Source of the DNA: Rhodanobacter sp. FDAARGOS 1247
Lineage (GTDB): Bacteria; Pseudomonadota; Gammaproteobacteria; Xanthomonadales; Rhodanobacteraceae
Assembly (NCBI RefSeq): GCF_016889805.1
Contig: NZ_CP069535.1
Coordinates: 3,348,001 to 3,412,000 of the forward strand
Length of the DNA stretch: 64,000 bases
Direction: 5' to 3'
Below the pieces are notes generated by a model. The model did not search any database. It worked only from the letters and a program-made list of their open reading frames with translations, and was not told the DNA's origin. This document shows positions 52,417-63,334 of this stretch, piece after piece (the stretch's first letter is position 1; every line of letters begins with the position of its first letter). Made by a program: the position numbers and the translations under genes.

Positions 52417-54609
52417 TCAGTCCACCGACGCATCCAGACCGCGACGCTTCAGCAGCGGCTCGATCTGCGGTTCGTGGCCGGCGAAATCACGGAACAGCTG
52501 CAGCGCGTCCTTGCTGCCGCCGCGCGACAACAGGGTCGAGCGGAAACGGTCGCCGTTGGCGCGGGTCAGGCCGCCGTTGGCCTTGATCCACTCCACCGTG
52601 TTCGCGTCCAGCACCTCGGACCAGATGTAGGCGTAGTAACCCGCCGCGTAGCCGCCCATGATGTGGCTGAAGTACGGCGTGCGGTAGCGCGGCGGCACCG
52701 CCGCGTAGTCGGTGCCGTTGGCCTTCAGCGCGGCCGCCTCGAACGCCATCACGCCGCCGGCTTCGGGGATCCTGTCCGCACCGACCTGGTGCCAGCTCTG
52801 GTCGAGCATCGCCGAACCCAGGTACTCGGTGGTGGCGAAGCCCTGGTTGAATTTCGAAGTGGCCAGCACCTTGTCCAGCAATTCCTTGGGCATCGGCGCG
52901 CCGGTCTGGTAATGCCTGGCGTAGTTGGCCAGCACGCCGGGCCAGTCGGACCACATCTCGTTCACCTGCGAAGGGAATTCGACGAAGTCGCGCGGCACGC
53001 TGGTGCCGCTGAAGTACGGGTACTGCACGTTCGAGAACATGCCGTGCAGCGCATGGCCGAACTCGTGGAACATCGTGGTCACCTCGTCCCAGGTCAGCAG
53101 GGTCGGGCCGCTGGCCGGCTTGGTGATGTTGAGGTGGTTGGCCACGACCGGCAGGTTGCCGGTGAGACCGGACTGCTGCACGTAGGAGTTCATCCACGCG
53201 CCACCGCGCTTGGACGGGCGCGCGTACATGTCGGCCAGGAAGATCGCCAGCTGCTTGCCGTCGGCGTCGAACACGTCGTAGACCAGCACGTCGGGCTGGT
53301 ACACCGGCAGGTCGGTGCGCTGCCTGAAGCTGAGTCCGTAGAGCTGGCCGGCGGCGTAGAACACGCCGTTCTCCAGCACGTTCTTCATCTCCAGGTACGG
53401 CTTCAACTGGCTCTCGTCGAAGTCGTATTTCTCGGCGCGCACCTTCTCGGTGTAGTACGCCCAGTCCCAGGCCGCCAGCTGGAAGCTCGGCTCGCCCCTG
53501 GCCTTCTGTTCCTTGTCGATCATCGCCTGCAGCGCCGCGCCCTCGCGCTTCGCATTGGCCACCGCCGGCGGCGCCAGCCTGGTCAGCATCGCGTTGACCG
53601 CTTCGGGCGTCTGCGCCGTCTCGTCGGCCAGCACGTAGGCGGCGTAGGTGGGATAGCCCAGCATCTGCGCCTTTTCCGCCCGCAGCTTCAGCACCTGCGA
53701 CACGATCGCGGTGTTGTCATACGCATTGCCGCGGCTGCCACGGGCCACCGACGCCTCGAAGATGCGCTGCCGCAACGCGCGGTTCTGCAGCTGCGCCAGC
53801 GGCGGCTGGCCGGTGGTGTTGAGCAGGGCGATCACGTACTTGCCGTCCAGCCCCTTCGCCTTGGCGGCGGCCGCGGCGGCGCCGATCTGCTCCTCGGTGA
53901 GGCCGGCCAGTTCTTCCTTCGTATCGACCGTCACCGCCGAATCGTTCACCTCGGCCAGCACGTTCTGGCTGAACTTGGTGCCCAGCCTGGCCAGCTCGCC
54001 GTTGATCTGCTTCAGGTGCGCCTTGTCGGCGTCGGACAGCTTGGCGCCCGCGCGCACGAAGTCGGTGTGGTAACGCTCGACCAGGCGCACGCCCTCGGCG
54101 TCCAGGCCCAACTGGTCGCGCGTGTCGTACAGCTTCTGGATGCGCGCGAACAACGCCGGGTTCAGCGAGACCGCATCGCGATGCGCCGCCAGCTTCGGCG
54201 CGTAGTCGGCCTGGATCGCCTTGCGCGCGTCATTGGTGTCGGCGCCGACCAGGCTGAAGAACACGGTCGAGGTGCGGTCCAGGATCTGTCCGGACTTTTC
54301 CAGCGCGACGATGGTGTTGTCGAACGTGGGCGCCGCGGCGTTGCCGGCGATCGCGTCGATCTCCTTCAGGTGCTCGGCCATGCCGCGGTCGAACGCCGGG
54401 CCGAAGTCGGCATCCCTGATCTTGTCGAACTGCGGATAGTGCAGCGGCAGCGGGCTTTCGCTGAAGAACGGGTTGCCGGCGTCAGTCGCCACCGTGTCGG
54501 TGTGCGCCTGGGTGCTGGCGGTTTCGCCCTTGCCGCTGCCGGCGTCGCTGCAGCCGGCCATGGAGCCTGACAGGGCAATGGCCAGGGCCAGCGCGATGGG
54601 ATGCTTCAT
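52417..54609 (-). CDS. dcp: M3-family oligopeptidase, lipoprotein form (Dcp-like)
   Basis: 730 residues. Lipoprotein signal MKHPIALALAIALSGSMAGCSD (Cys20), so it is anchored in the envelope rather than cytosolic as in E. coli Dcp. The gluzincin motif HEFGH is at 515-519 (TMFHEFGHALHGMF), with the third ligand Glu in YPYFSGTSVPRDFVEFPSQVNE. It cleaves short peptides (dipeptidyl carboxypeptidase or oligopeptidase A specificity; not separable here). A periplasmic oligopeptidase would also suit a protein-degrading lifestyle. Confidence 0.9.
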   Translation of the reverse strand: MKHPIALALAIALSGSMAGCSDAGSGKGETASTQAHTDTVATDAGNPFFSESPLPLHYPQFDKIRDADFGPAFDRGMAEHLKEIDAIAGNAAAPTFDNTIVALEKSGQILDRTSTVFFSLVGADTNDARKAIQADYAPKLAAHRDAVSLNPALFARIQKLYDTRDQLGLDAEGVRLVERYHTDFVRAGAKLSDADKAHLKQINGELARLGTKFSQNVLAEVNDSAVTVDTKEELAGLTEEQIGAAAAAAKAKGLDGKYVIALLNTTGQPPLAQLQNRALRQRIFEASVARGSRGNAYDNTAIVSQVLKLRAEKAQMLGYPTYAAYVLADETAQTPEAVNAMLTRLAPPAVANAKREGAALQAMIDKEQKARGEPSFQLAAWDWAYYTEKVRAEKYDFDESQLKPYLEMKNVLENGVFYAAGQLYGLSFRQRTDLPVYQPDVLVYDVFDADGKQLAIFLADMYARPSKRGGAWMNSYVQQSGLTGNLPVVANHLNITKPASGPTLLTWDEVTTMFHEFGHALHGMFSNVQYPYFSGTSVPRDFVEFPSQVNEMWSDWPGVLANYARHYQTGAPMPKELLDKVLATSKFNQGFATTEYLGSAMLDQSWHQVGADRIPEAGGVMAFEAAALKANGTDYAAVPPRYRTPYFSHIMGGYAAGYYAYIWSEVLDANTVEWIKANGGLTRANGDRFRSTLLSRGGSKDALQLFRDFAGHEPQIEPLLKRRGLDASVD

Positions 54610-54751
54610 GGATGGTGTCCCGTTGATGGTGGACACCCGATCCTAATCGAAGGCCGCTGCCATCACCCATGACTAAAGTTATGGACACGGAGCAAGCCGC
54701 GTGCCGGCAGCAGCGTGGACCCTGATGGAAGCAGCCACCAGGCCATTCGCC

Positions 54752-54946
54752 TCAGGCATCGGGACAAGTTGTCGCACTCGTCGCCTTGGCGCAGCCCGGC
54801 GTCGTGGCCGACTGGATCGCGGAATGCTGCGCGCCGGCCAGTGTCACCGTGCGGGGCGAGGCGGTCAGCATCGCGCCCATCACCAGGGTGCACAGGGCGA
54901 AGCAGGCGACGAACAGGCTGGCGAGGATCATCGATTCGAATTTCAT
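54752..54946 (-). CDS. Small single-pass membrane or secreted protein
   Basis: 64 residues starting MKFESMILASLFVACFALCTLVMGAML, a single hydrophobic helix or uncleaved signal, then a short polar tail with two Cys (TPGCAKATSATTCPDA). GGAG lies just upstream of the ATG. No family recognised. It is upstream of dcp on the same strand with 142 bp between. Confidence 0.5.
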   Translation of the reverse strand: MKFESMILASLFVACFALCTLVMGAMLTASPRTVTLAGAQHSAIQSATTPGCAKATSATTCPDA

Positions 54947-55196
54947 GGGATGGCTCCGATCATCAGGCGAAAGTGCCTTGTGATGTATCCAGAGCAATCG
55001 CCGTGCCAACCCGAAAATTTCTCGCAAGTCGTTGTTTTCATGTAGTCATCCGGGATCGGTCGCCGATCAGCGGAGTTGTCCGCGGACATCGTCCACCCGA
55101 TTCCGGACAGCCACGCCTCGCGAAATGACTGGCCCATCGCAGATCGCCCGCAGGCGCCACGCTATCCTGCCGCCAGACTTGGCACCGGGAGTCGGC

Positions 55197-55604
55197 ATGC
55201 GCGTGTCATCGACAGGACTGCTCCGCGTGATGCTGGCCATCGCGCTGTGCGGATGGATGCTGACGCCGGCGCTGGCCACGGACCATGGAGCGGGTGTGCG
55301 GCGCTGCGGCTGGTTCGAGAATCCCACCCCGGGCAATGCCACGCTGACCGATCGCGATGGCGAATGGGAAATCGGCATCCAGGGCGGCCACCAGGCCGAC
55401 GGCGACTGGCCCGAATTCAGCGATGCGCAGTGGGTGGAAACCAACGGCCATTATGGTTACGGCTGCGCCTGCATGACCATGACGACCGACCACCAGCAGC
55501 ACACCGTGTTATCGATCGGCAGCGCCACGGGCAGGCCGCTCGCCGTGTGCCGCGGCGACAGGCATCTGCACGAACCCGTGCACGCGTTCGACGACGAAAA
55601 CTGA
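55197..55604 (+). CDS. Secreted DUF4087-type protein
   Basis: 135 residues. Signal peptide (MRVSSTGLLRVMLAIALCGWMLTPALATD), then RRCGWFENPTPGNATLTDRDGEWEIGIQGG, the DUF4087 pattern, with four Cys (RRCGW, YGCACMTM, AVCRGD) likely forming two disulphides. Typical of small periplasmic proteins that bind the envelope; function unknown. Monocistronic, convergent with the M14 gene. Confidence 0.78.
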   Translation: MRVSSTGLLRVMLAIALCGWMLTPALATDHGAGVRRCGWFENPTPGNATLTDRDGEWEIGIQGGHQADGDWPEFSDAQWVETNGHYGYGCACMTMTTDHQQHTVLSIGSATGRPLAVCRGDRHLHEPVHAFDDEN

Positions 55605-55644
55605 GGTCGCGGCCAGACGCCGATCGTCGATCGGCGCAACGCTT

Positions 55645-56568
55645 TCAGCGCGGGTGCGCCAAGGCGAAATCGATCGCGGCGCAAACCGCCGCCGCCTGCG
55701 CGGCGTTGCATTGTTCCGGCGTTGCCCGCGGGCTGTCCGGATAGACCTCGGTGGTGGTCTTGTAGGTCGCCTCGGTGATGCCTGCGCACAAACCCAGCTC
55801 GCGCAGCGCGTACTGGATGACGCCTTCGGCGACCACCGGTGAACCGATGATCTCGCCGTGTTCGTCGGCCGGCGCGATATGCGTAACCTTCGCCACCGCC
55901 TCGATGATCGAGCGCTGGAAGGCGGGCTGCGGATGCGCCGTATCGTCGACCAGGTAGAAGCCGTCGGGGATTTCGCCCGGCTCATGCGGCAAGCCGTCGC
56001 GCGCGGCCAGCGCGGGGCGGAATTCGGACTCGTCGCTGTCGGTGGTTTCGTGCAGGTCGATATGCATCAGCACGCGATTGTGCAGCGGCGCCACCATGGA
56101 CATCAGCGCCGCCGATTCCGGCGCCGGGCTGTTCGCGCGGAACGAACGGTTCGGGTCCAGCGCAGCGGGATTCCAGCGGTGGATGCGCTCGTACGCCCAC
56201 GGGCTCACGCAAGGCGCCACCACCAGGTTGGCCCGCCCGGCGTAATCCGCCGCGTGACGGTCGAGGAAAAGCAGGGCGCCATGCACGCCGCTGGTTTCGT
56301 AACCATGCACGCCGCCGGTCACCAGCATGGTGGGCAGCGCATCGTTCCAGTCGCGACTGCGCACGACGAACAGCGGGTAGCTGGCCGGCGGATAGTCCAG
56401 CCGGCCGTACTCCGCTACGTCGAAACGCGGGCGCAGCCTGTCGATGACGCTGACGACTTCGGCCTGATAGCCGCGCTTCACCGCCTGGCTCTCGCGCCAC
56501 TGCGCGACCTCGGCGTCGCCCCAGCGCACGCCGGGGGTGCCGATCGGATGGGAGGTCGGATGGTTCAT
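55645..56568 (-). CDS. M14-family metallocarboxypeptidase
   Basis: 307 residues. Zinc ligands His88 and Glu91 (GGVHGYETSG), and His173 (LMHIDLHETTDSDESEF); catalytic Glu in GITEATYKTTTEVYP near 273. DPNRSFR supplies the substrate-carboxylate Arg. Resembles the succinylglutamate desuccinylase/M14-like cytosolic branch more than secreted pancreatic-type enzymes: no signal peptide. It removes a C-terminal amino acid or an acyl group; substrate unknown. Confidence 0.8.
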   Translation of the reverse strand: MNHPTSHPIGTPGVRWGDAEVAQWRESQAVKRGYQAEVVSVIDRLRPRFDVAEYGRLDYPPASYPLFVVRSRDWNDALPTMLVTGGVHGYETSGVHGALLFLDRHAADYAGRANLVVAPCVSPWAYERIHRWNPAALDPNRSFRANSPAPESAALMSMVAPLHNRVLMHIDLHETTDSDESEFRPALAARDGLPHEPGEIPDGFYLVDDTAHPQPAFQRSIIEAVAKVTHIAPADEHGEIIGSPVVAEGVIQYALRELGLCAGITEATYKTTTEVYPDSPRATPEQCNAAQAAAVCAAIDFALAHPR

Positions 56569-56625
56569 CGCGCTGCTTGCTCCGCTGGCTGTCGAGACCC
56601 CCGGCACTTTATCACCAGCCCGGAA

Positions 56626-57141
56626 TCAGAGCCCCGCCGCACCCTTGCGCAGCCAGCGGTCGACCAGCGCCTTCTCGTAGCGCAAGCTGTCCTGGTCGAC
56701 GGCGCTCGCGCGGGCCATGAAGGCCAGGTCACGCAGGCTGCGACTGCCGCTGCGCAGCACCTTGCCGTCGGCGCCGTACAGGGTGAAGTCCAGATCGATG
56801 CGCGGCGGGTAGATGTCCTTGACGATGCGCACGTTGTTGAAGTCCGGGCCCCGCCAGGGCTCGTACTCTCCCGCCAGATCGACGTCGGTCACCTCGACGT
56901 CCAGCCGCTGGCCGGGCGCCAGGATGCGGGCCGCACGCTGCGCGATGTAAGCCTTGAGCGGCTTCAGGTACGCATCGGCATCGTTCGCGTTCAGTCCGAA
57001 GCTGCGCTTCGCCTCGGTGAAGTGCGCAGGGTCGCGGTAATGCACGCTGACGTTGTCCGGTGGCTGCGCCGCCCGCGCGGCCATCGCGGACAGGGCAAGC
57101 AGGACAAGGCACGACAGGCGCGACAACGAAAAGAACGTCAT
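56626..57141 (-). CDS. Secreted DUF3016 protein
   Basis: 171 residues with signal peptide (MTFFSLSRLSCLVLLALSAMAARAAQ). The mature part has VSVHYRDPAHFTEAKRSFG and LDVEVTDVDLAGEYEPWRGPDFNNVRIVKDIYPPRIDLDFTLYGADGKVLRSG, the DUF3016 pattern. Periplasmic, function unknown. CGGAGA site upstream of the ATG. It ends 57 bp before the M14 gene on the same strand. Confidence 0.83.
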   Translation of the reverse strand: MTFFSLSRLSCLVLLALSAMAARAAQPPDNVSVHYRDPAHFTEAKRSFGLNANDADAYLKPLKAYIAQRAARILAPGQRLDVEVTDVDLAGEYEPWRGPDFNNVRIVKDIYPPRIDLDFTLYGADGKVLRSGSRSLRDLAFMARASAVDQDSLRYEKALVDRWLRKGAAGL

Positions 57142-57298
57142 GGCGATTCTCCGGAGGCTGGCCAGGTGATGGCCGACGATCGGTTGGCAGTATAGATCCG
57201 CGCGACATGGGCTCACCGCAGCCGGCTGCTGCAGAGTGCGAACACAGCCGTCGATTCCACAATGCCGCGGCGTGGCGGATGCGCTTGTCGAAGAGTGA

Positions 57299-59062
<1,764 letters not shown>

Positions 59063-59307
59063 GCCATCTCTCTCAAAAGGCCTGGCGCGAGTATCGACCG
59101 GAGCAGAGCAAGGTTCCGTGATTCGTTCGCCTGTACATGTGGCTTGCGCACGACAGACCCGGCCCGGCCGCCCATCCGTTGTCGCCACGTACACACGCCG
59201 CGGACCACAGTGGGCGGCGCTTCGACTGCCATGGAAGACATCGCCTCAAACCGCCCGGCAGCCCCGCCGGGCACAGTCCGTACCAACGACTACCGGAGGA
59301 ACCGATC

Positions 59308-59748
59308 ATGCATCAGACACTGCGCAAGATCCTGCCATTGGCCGCCGCCGCACTGCTGGCGTTCTCCACCGTCGCCGCCGCGAAGGACGTCTCGCTCAGC
59401 GGCGATTTCGCCGGCGAGAACGGTGCCACCAACCAGCCCAGCGGGCACGTCAGCGCCACCCTGGACACGGTGACCCACCAGCTCAGGTACACGATCGAAT
59501 ACCAGGGTTTGAGTGGACCGGTCACCATCGCGCACTTCCACGGTCCGGCCGGTCCGGACGTGGCCGCGGGCGTGATGCAGCTGATCCCCGGCCCGTACCA
59601 GAGCGGCATGAGCAACAGCGTGACCATCGATGCCGCGACCCAGTCCGCCCTGCTCAACGGACTGACCTACGTGAACCTGCACACCAAGGCACACCCGAAA
59701 GGCGAGGCGCGCGCGCAGATGACGGTCAGTCCGTCGCCGGGGATGTAG
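59308..59748 (+). CDS. Secreted CHRD-domain protein
   Basis: 146 residues. Signal peptide (MHQTLRKILPLAAAALLAFSTVAAA) then one CHRD domain: SLSGDFAGENGATNQPSGHVSATLDTVTHQLRYTIEYQGLSG, FHGPAGPDVAAGVMQLI and YVNLHTKAHPKGEARAQM. CHRD domains are named from chordin; in bacteria they are extracytoplasmic beta-sandwich domains of unknown role. CGGAGGA site before the ATG. Confidence 0.86.
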   Translation: MHQTLRKILPLAAAALLAFSTVAAAKDVSLSGDFAGENGATNQPSGHVSATLDTVTHQLRYTIEYQGLSGPVTIAHFHGPAGPDVAAGVMQLIPGPYQSGMSNSVTIDAATQSALLNGLTYVNLHTKAHPKGEARAQMTVSPSPGM

Positions 59749-59800
59749 GCATCAGGACCTGTGATTGCCGGGGCGAGACCCGGCAATCAGCTGGCCTGGC

Positions 59801-60820
59801 CTAACGCGCCCACAGGCGCATGATCCACGGCCACGCCATCAGCAGCACGATCAGCAGCAGGAACAGCGCCAGCATCCAGCGCTGCTTCTTCGCCTGGCGC
59901 CTGTGCTCGGCGGCGATCAGGGCCATGTCGGCATTCATCTGCGCCATCGCCTGTTCCATCTGCTCCGGATGGGCCAGCGTGGCCGCCATCGCACCCGGCT
60001 CGTCCAGGCGCGCAGCAAGGGCACCGGCCCGCTTCATCGCCTCGTTGTAGGCGTCCGACTGCAACGGGCTCCATTCGTAGTCGTTGCCCGTCGACTGCTT
60101 CCACAACTGCCGGGCCAGTGCGTACACCGCTGCCGGCGGGTCCTTTTTCGACGGCAGGCTCACGTTGACCACGCCCCTGGCCAGGGCTCCGAGATGGAAC
60201 ACCGCAAGCAGACGATCGGTCCAGTGGATGCGCGGCGCCACGCGCGCGAACCGCTGCACGCGAAACATCAGGAAGAAGCTTTCACTGCCGTTGCGCTGCG
60301 TCACCGTGCGCAGGCAGATGCCGGACACTTCACGCCAGGGAATGCGCCCGGTCAGCGGGGTGGCAAAGCCGACGCCGTCCAGCTCCAGCGCCGGCTGTCC
60401 CACGCCCGCCAGGGCACGCAGCAGGAGCAGCAGGCCCATGGGCACCAGCAGCACGCCGAGCATCAGCGGGATGACGTCGTGCCTGACGTCGGCCGACGCC
60501 ATGATCACGACCGCCACGCCGAGCAGGGCCAGCAACAAGCCGGCGAGGACGTAGCGAAGTCCGCCATGCACCTGCAGCGTCTGCGACGAACCGGCCGGCC
60601 TGCGCGCGAACTCGTCGATGCGTTGCTGGATCGCGGCGCGCTTGTGCTGCTCCGCGCGCCGCTCGCGTCCACGATCACTGAAGTACGCCAGGGCGATCAG
60701 CGCAAGGCCAAGTACCAGCAGCAACAGCGCCAAAGCCGGCTGGTTGCGCCACAAGACCAGGCCGCTGCCCGCGGCGATCACGCCGAAAATCACCAGGAAA
60801 AGATTGACCAGCTGCAACAT
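59801..60820 (-). CDS. Multi-pass membrane protein of unknown function
   Basis: 339 residues. Two N-terminal helices (1-48: VNLFLVIFGVIAAGSGLVLW and ALALLLLVLGLALIALAYF), two more at about 88-140 (YVLAGLLLALLGVAVVIMA and VIPLMLGVLLVPMGLLLLL), a soluble middle region with a PH-like pattern (ALELDGVGFATPLTGRIPWREVSGICL), and a last helix (WMLALFLLLIVLLMAWPW). A start 12 codons upstream (60856) is possible. Family unknown; divergent from the Hsp70-like gene. Confidence 0.68.
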   Translation of the reverse strand: MLQLVNLFLVIFGVIAAGSGLVLWRNQPALALLLLVLGLALIALAYFSDRGRERRAEQHKRAAIQQRIDEFARRPAGSSQTLQVHGGLRYVLAGLLLALLGVAVVIMASADVRHDVIPLMLGVLLVPMGLLLLLRALAGVGQPALELDGVGFATPLTGRIPWREVSGICLRTVTQRNGSESFFLMFRVQRFARVAPRIHWTDRLLAVFHLGALARGVVNVSLPSKKDPPAAVYALARQLWKQSTGNDYEWSPLQSDAYNEAMKRAGALAARLDEPGAMAATLAHPEQMEQAMAQMNADMALIAAEHRRQAKKQRWMLALFLLLIVLLMAWPWIMRLWAR

Positions 60821-60991
60821 CGCGTGACCTGCACCGCTCCATGGCGAGGCGGCCATTGTGGGGAGGCGCAGCACCGCCCGGCAAGCGGGAAGGCGGGAAG
60901 CCGTGACCCCGTCCACGCAACGTTCGCTGTTTGGGTTGTCGACCGGCCGGCCTCATACTGCGCGGCTGCGATCAGACATCCCGTGACTTCC

Positions 60992-62386
60992 ATGCTTATC
61001 GGTATCGACTTCGGCACCAGCTATTCGGCGGCTGGCGCCATCATCGACGGCGAACTGCAGCTGGTGCGCTTCGGCGACACCGAGCAGTTCCGCACCGCGG
61101 TGTATTTCCCCGAGCTGGTGCCCGACCCGGCGGACTTCCAGCTGACGCCCGAACTGCAGGCGCAGCTGGAAGTGGAGCTGCGCCTGGCGCGCACCCGCCA
61201 GCGCGAGATGGCGTCGGCTGCCGCCGCGCGCGGGCAGACCCCGGCGGTACGCGGCGAAGGCGACCTGCAGCGCGAGGCCCTGCGCGTGGTGCGCCGGCAG
61301 TGGATGGAGCAGCAGACCCGCGAGGCCACCGCCTCGGTCGCCAGCTTCCAGCACGCGCTGTTCGGCGAAGAGGCGGTGGAAGGCTACCTGGACAGCGGCG
61401 GCGGCAACCTGATCGAGTCGCCCAAGTCGATGTTCGGCTATCGACTGGACCCGCAGGTGCGCAAGGTGATCGTGCACATCGCCACGCACATCCTCGAACA
61501 CATCAGGCTATGCGCCAGCCGCCAGTTCGGCGTGCCGGTGCGTGGTGCGGTGATCGGCCGTCCGGTGGAGTTCCGCAGTTCGATGGGTGCGCAGGGGTCG
61601 CAGCAGGCGATCGATATCCTGCGCGAAGCGGCCGGCGTGGCCGGCTTCGACGAGGTGAGCTTCCTGGAAGAGCCGGCCGCGGCAGCCATGCACTATCACC
61701 GGAGCCTCGACGCGCGACAGCACGCGCTGATCGTCGACATCGGCGGCGGCACCACCGACGTGGCGCATGCCGAACTCGGCGGCGGCGCGGCGCCACGCAT
61801 CGCGCGCAGCTGGGGCCTGCCCAAGGGCGGCACCGACCTCGACGTGAGCCTCAGCCTGCACAGCTTCATGCCGCTGCTGGGCAAGGACAGCGTGCGCATC
61901 CCGCAGCACCAGTTCGTCGAAGCGGCCAGCGTGCACAACCTGCCCAAGCAGCGCGAGTTCCGCCGGCAGGACTATCGCCTGGTGGACGAGCCTTACGGCA
62001 CGCGCTTGCGCGCCCTGCAGGAGCTCGGCGCCACCACGCGCCTCAACCAGCTGGCCGAACGCACCAAGATCGTCCTGAGCAGGACACCCGGCCATCGTGT
62101 CGAGCTGGACTTCGTCGAACCCGGTCTTGCCGTCGATGCCGGAAGGGAAGATTTCGACGCAGCCATCGAACCCTTCCTGGGCCAGCTCGAACGCACGCTG
62201 GAACGCGTGCGTGGCGACCTGACCGAACTGCCCGCCAGCGTCTTCCTCACCGGCGGCAGCTCGCGCTCGCCGCAGATCAGCACCCGCGTGCAGGCCTGCT
62301 TCCCGGAGATTCCGCTGGTTCATGGCGACCCGTCGCTGGGCGTGGTCTCCGGCCTGGCCGTGGCGGCAAGCGAACTCGGCGGATAA
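60992..62386 (+). CDS. yegD: YegD-like Hsp70-family protein
   Basis: 464 residues, the actin-like ATPase part of Hsp70 only. Phosphate loops IGIDFGTSYSAAGAI and LIVDIGGGTTDVAHAEL, adenosine loop SVFLTGGSSRSPQI, and LPKGGTDLDVSLSL after phosphate 2. The substrate-binding domain of DnaK is missing, as in YegD (about 450 residues). Function of YegD is unknown. GTG at 60983 in the same frame is an alternative start. Confidence 0.84.
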   Translation: MLIGIDFGTSYSAAGAIIDGELQLVRFGDTEQFRTAVYFPELVPDPADFQLTPELQAQLEVELRLARTRQREMASAAAARGQTPAVRGEGDLQREALRVVRRQWMEQQTREATASVASFQHALFGEEAVEGYLDSGGGNLIESPKSMFGYRLDPQVRKVIVHIATHILEHIRLCASRQFGVPVRGAVIGRPVEFRSSMGAQGSQQAIDILREAAGVAGFDEVSFLEEPAAAAMHYHRSLDARQHALIVDIGGGTTDVAHAELGGGAAPRIARSWGLPKGGTDLDVSLSLHSFMPLLGKDSVRIPQHQFVEAASVHNLPKQREFRRQDYRLVDEPYGTRLRALQELGATTRLNQLAERTKIVLSRTPGHRVELDFVEPGLAVDAGREDFDAAIEPFLGQLERTLERVRGDLTELPASVFLTGGSSRSPQISTRVQACFPEIPLVHGDPSLGVVSGLAVAASELGG

Positions 62387-62421
62387 CTACGCCAATCCGG
62401 AAGCGCCAAGGACAAGCCAAC

Positions 62422-62482
62422 ATGCAACTTTCAGGTTGCATGCATGAAAGCAGCGGATCATCATGCAACCTCCGGATTGCAT
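62422..62482 (+). promoter_or_regulatory. Two palindromic operators of an ArsR-type regulator
   Basis: ATGCAA-N8-TTGCAT occurs twice, at 62422-62441 and 62463-62482, with start-to-start spacing of 41 bp (about four helical turns, same face). A weak promoter can be fitted between them: TTGCAT at 62436, 17 bp, CATCAT at 62459. The first target gene starts at 62500, and the encoded ArsR protein is the likely ligand. Confidence 0.72.
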
Positions 62483-62499
62483 GACATCGAGGAAGTTCC

Positions 62500-62991
62500 G
62501 TGAACACATCGACCGATCGCATCGAGCAACAGATCCTGCTGCACGCACCGCTGGAACGCGTGTGGCACGCGCTGGCCGACCCGGGCGCGCTCGGCGCCTG
62601 GTTCGGCATGGCCTTCGACGGGCCGTTCGTGGCCGGCCAGCCGGTGACCGGCAGGATCGTGCCGACCCAGGTCGACCCCGAGGTGGCCAGGCTGCAGGAA
62701 CCCTACACCGGCACGCCATTCAGGCTCCTGATCGAGCGCATCGAGCCGATGCGGGCGTTCGCCTGGCGCTGGCATCCCTACGCCGTCGACCACGACACCG
62801 ACTACGAGCAGGAGCCGACCACGCTGGTCACCTTCGGGCTTGAAGTCGTCGAGCACGGCACCTTGCTGCGACTCACCGAGTCGGGTTTCGACCGCCTGCC
62901 GCCGGCACGCCGCGCCGACGCGCTGCGCGCGAACGAGGGTGGCTGGACCATGCAGATGAGCAACATCGCCCGCTATGTCGCCGCGCACTGA
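62500..62991 (+). CDS. SRPBCC (AHSA1-type) domain protein
   Basis: 163 residues from a GTG start. The SRPBCC pattern is clear: IEQQILLHAPLERVWHALADPGALGAWFG, PTQVDPE, FAWRWHPY and a C-terminal helix EGGWTMQMSNIARYVAAH. A helix-grip ligand-binding protein of unknown ligand. ArsR-SRPBCC pairs are widespread, the SRPBCC protein commonly modulating or being controlled by the regulator. The downstream ArsR gene overlaps by 17 bp, so they are coupled. Confidence 0.86.
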   Translation: MNTSTDRIEQQILLHAPLERVWHALADPGALGAWFGMAFDGPFVAGQPVTGRIVPTQVDPEVARLQEPYTGTPFRLLIERIEPMRAFAWRWHPYAVDHDTDYEQEPTTLVTFGLEVVEHGTLLRLTESGFDRLPPARRADALRANEGGWTMQMSNIARYVAAH

Positions 62992-63325
62992 CCGCGCCCG
63001 CCGAGCCGCGGCGCTGGCCAGGAGCGCGCCGATCTTCGCCGCGCTGGGCGATGCCACGCGGCTGCGCCTGGTTGCGACGCTGTGCGCCGGCAGCGCGATG
63101 TCGATCGCCCAGCTCACCGTCGGCACCACCATCACCCGCCAGGCCGTCACCAGGCACCTGACCGTGCTGGCCGAGGCCGGCCTGGTCCAGGACCTGTGGC
63201 GCGGTCGCGAGCGCCTGTGGGCGTTCGAACCGTCGCGGCTGGACGAGGCGCGCAAGGCGCTGGACGCGATCAACGCCGAATGGGCCGGCGCGCTGTCGCG
63301 GCTGCAGCGCTTCGTGGAGCACTGA
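62975..63325 (+). CDS. ArsR-family transcriptional regulator
   Basis: 116 residues. Winged helix: APIFAALGDATRLRLVATLCAGSAMSIAQLTVGTTITRQAVTRHLTVLAEAGLVQDLWRGRERLWAFEPSRLDEARK. It lacks the CxC metal-binding pair of ArsR/SmtB sensors, so it probably does not sense As or Zn and instead acts with the SRPBCC partner. Likely autoregulates from the two ATGCAA-N8-TTGCAT sites before the pair. Confidence 0.88.
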   Translation: MSPRTDRARRAAALARSAPIFAALGDATRLRLVATLCAGSAMSIAQLTVGTTITRQAVTRHLTVLAEAGLVQDLWRGRERLWAFEPSRLDEARKALDAINAEWAGALSRLQRFVEH

Positions 63326-63334
63326 AGACTCGGC

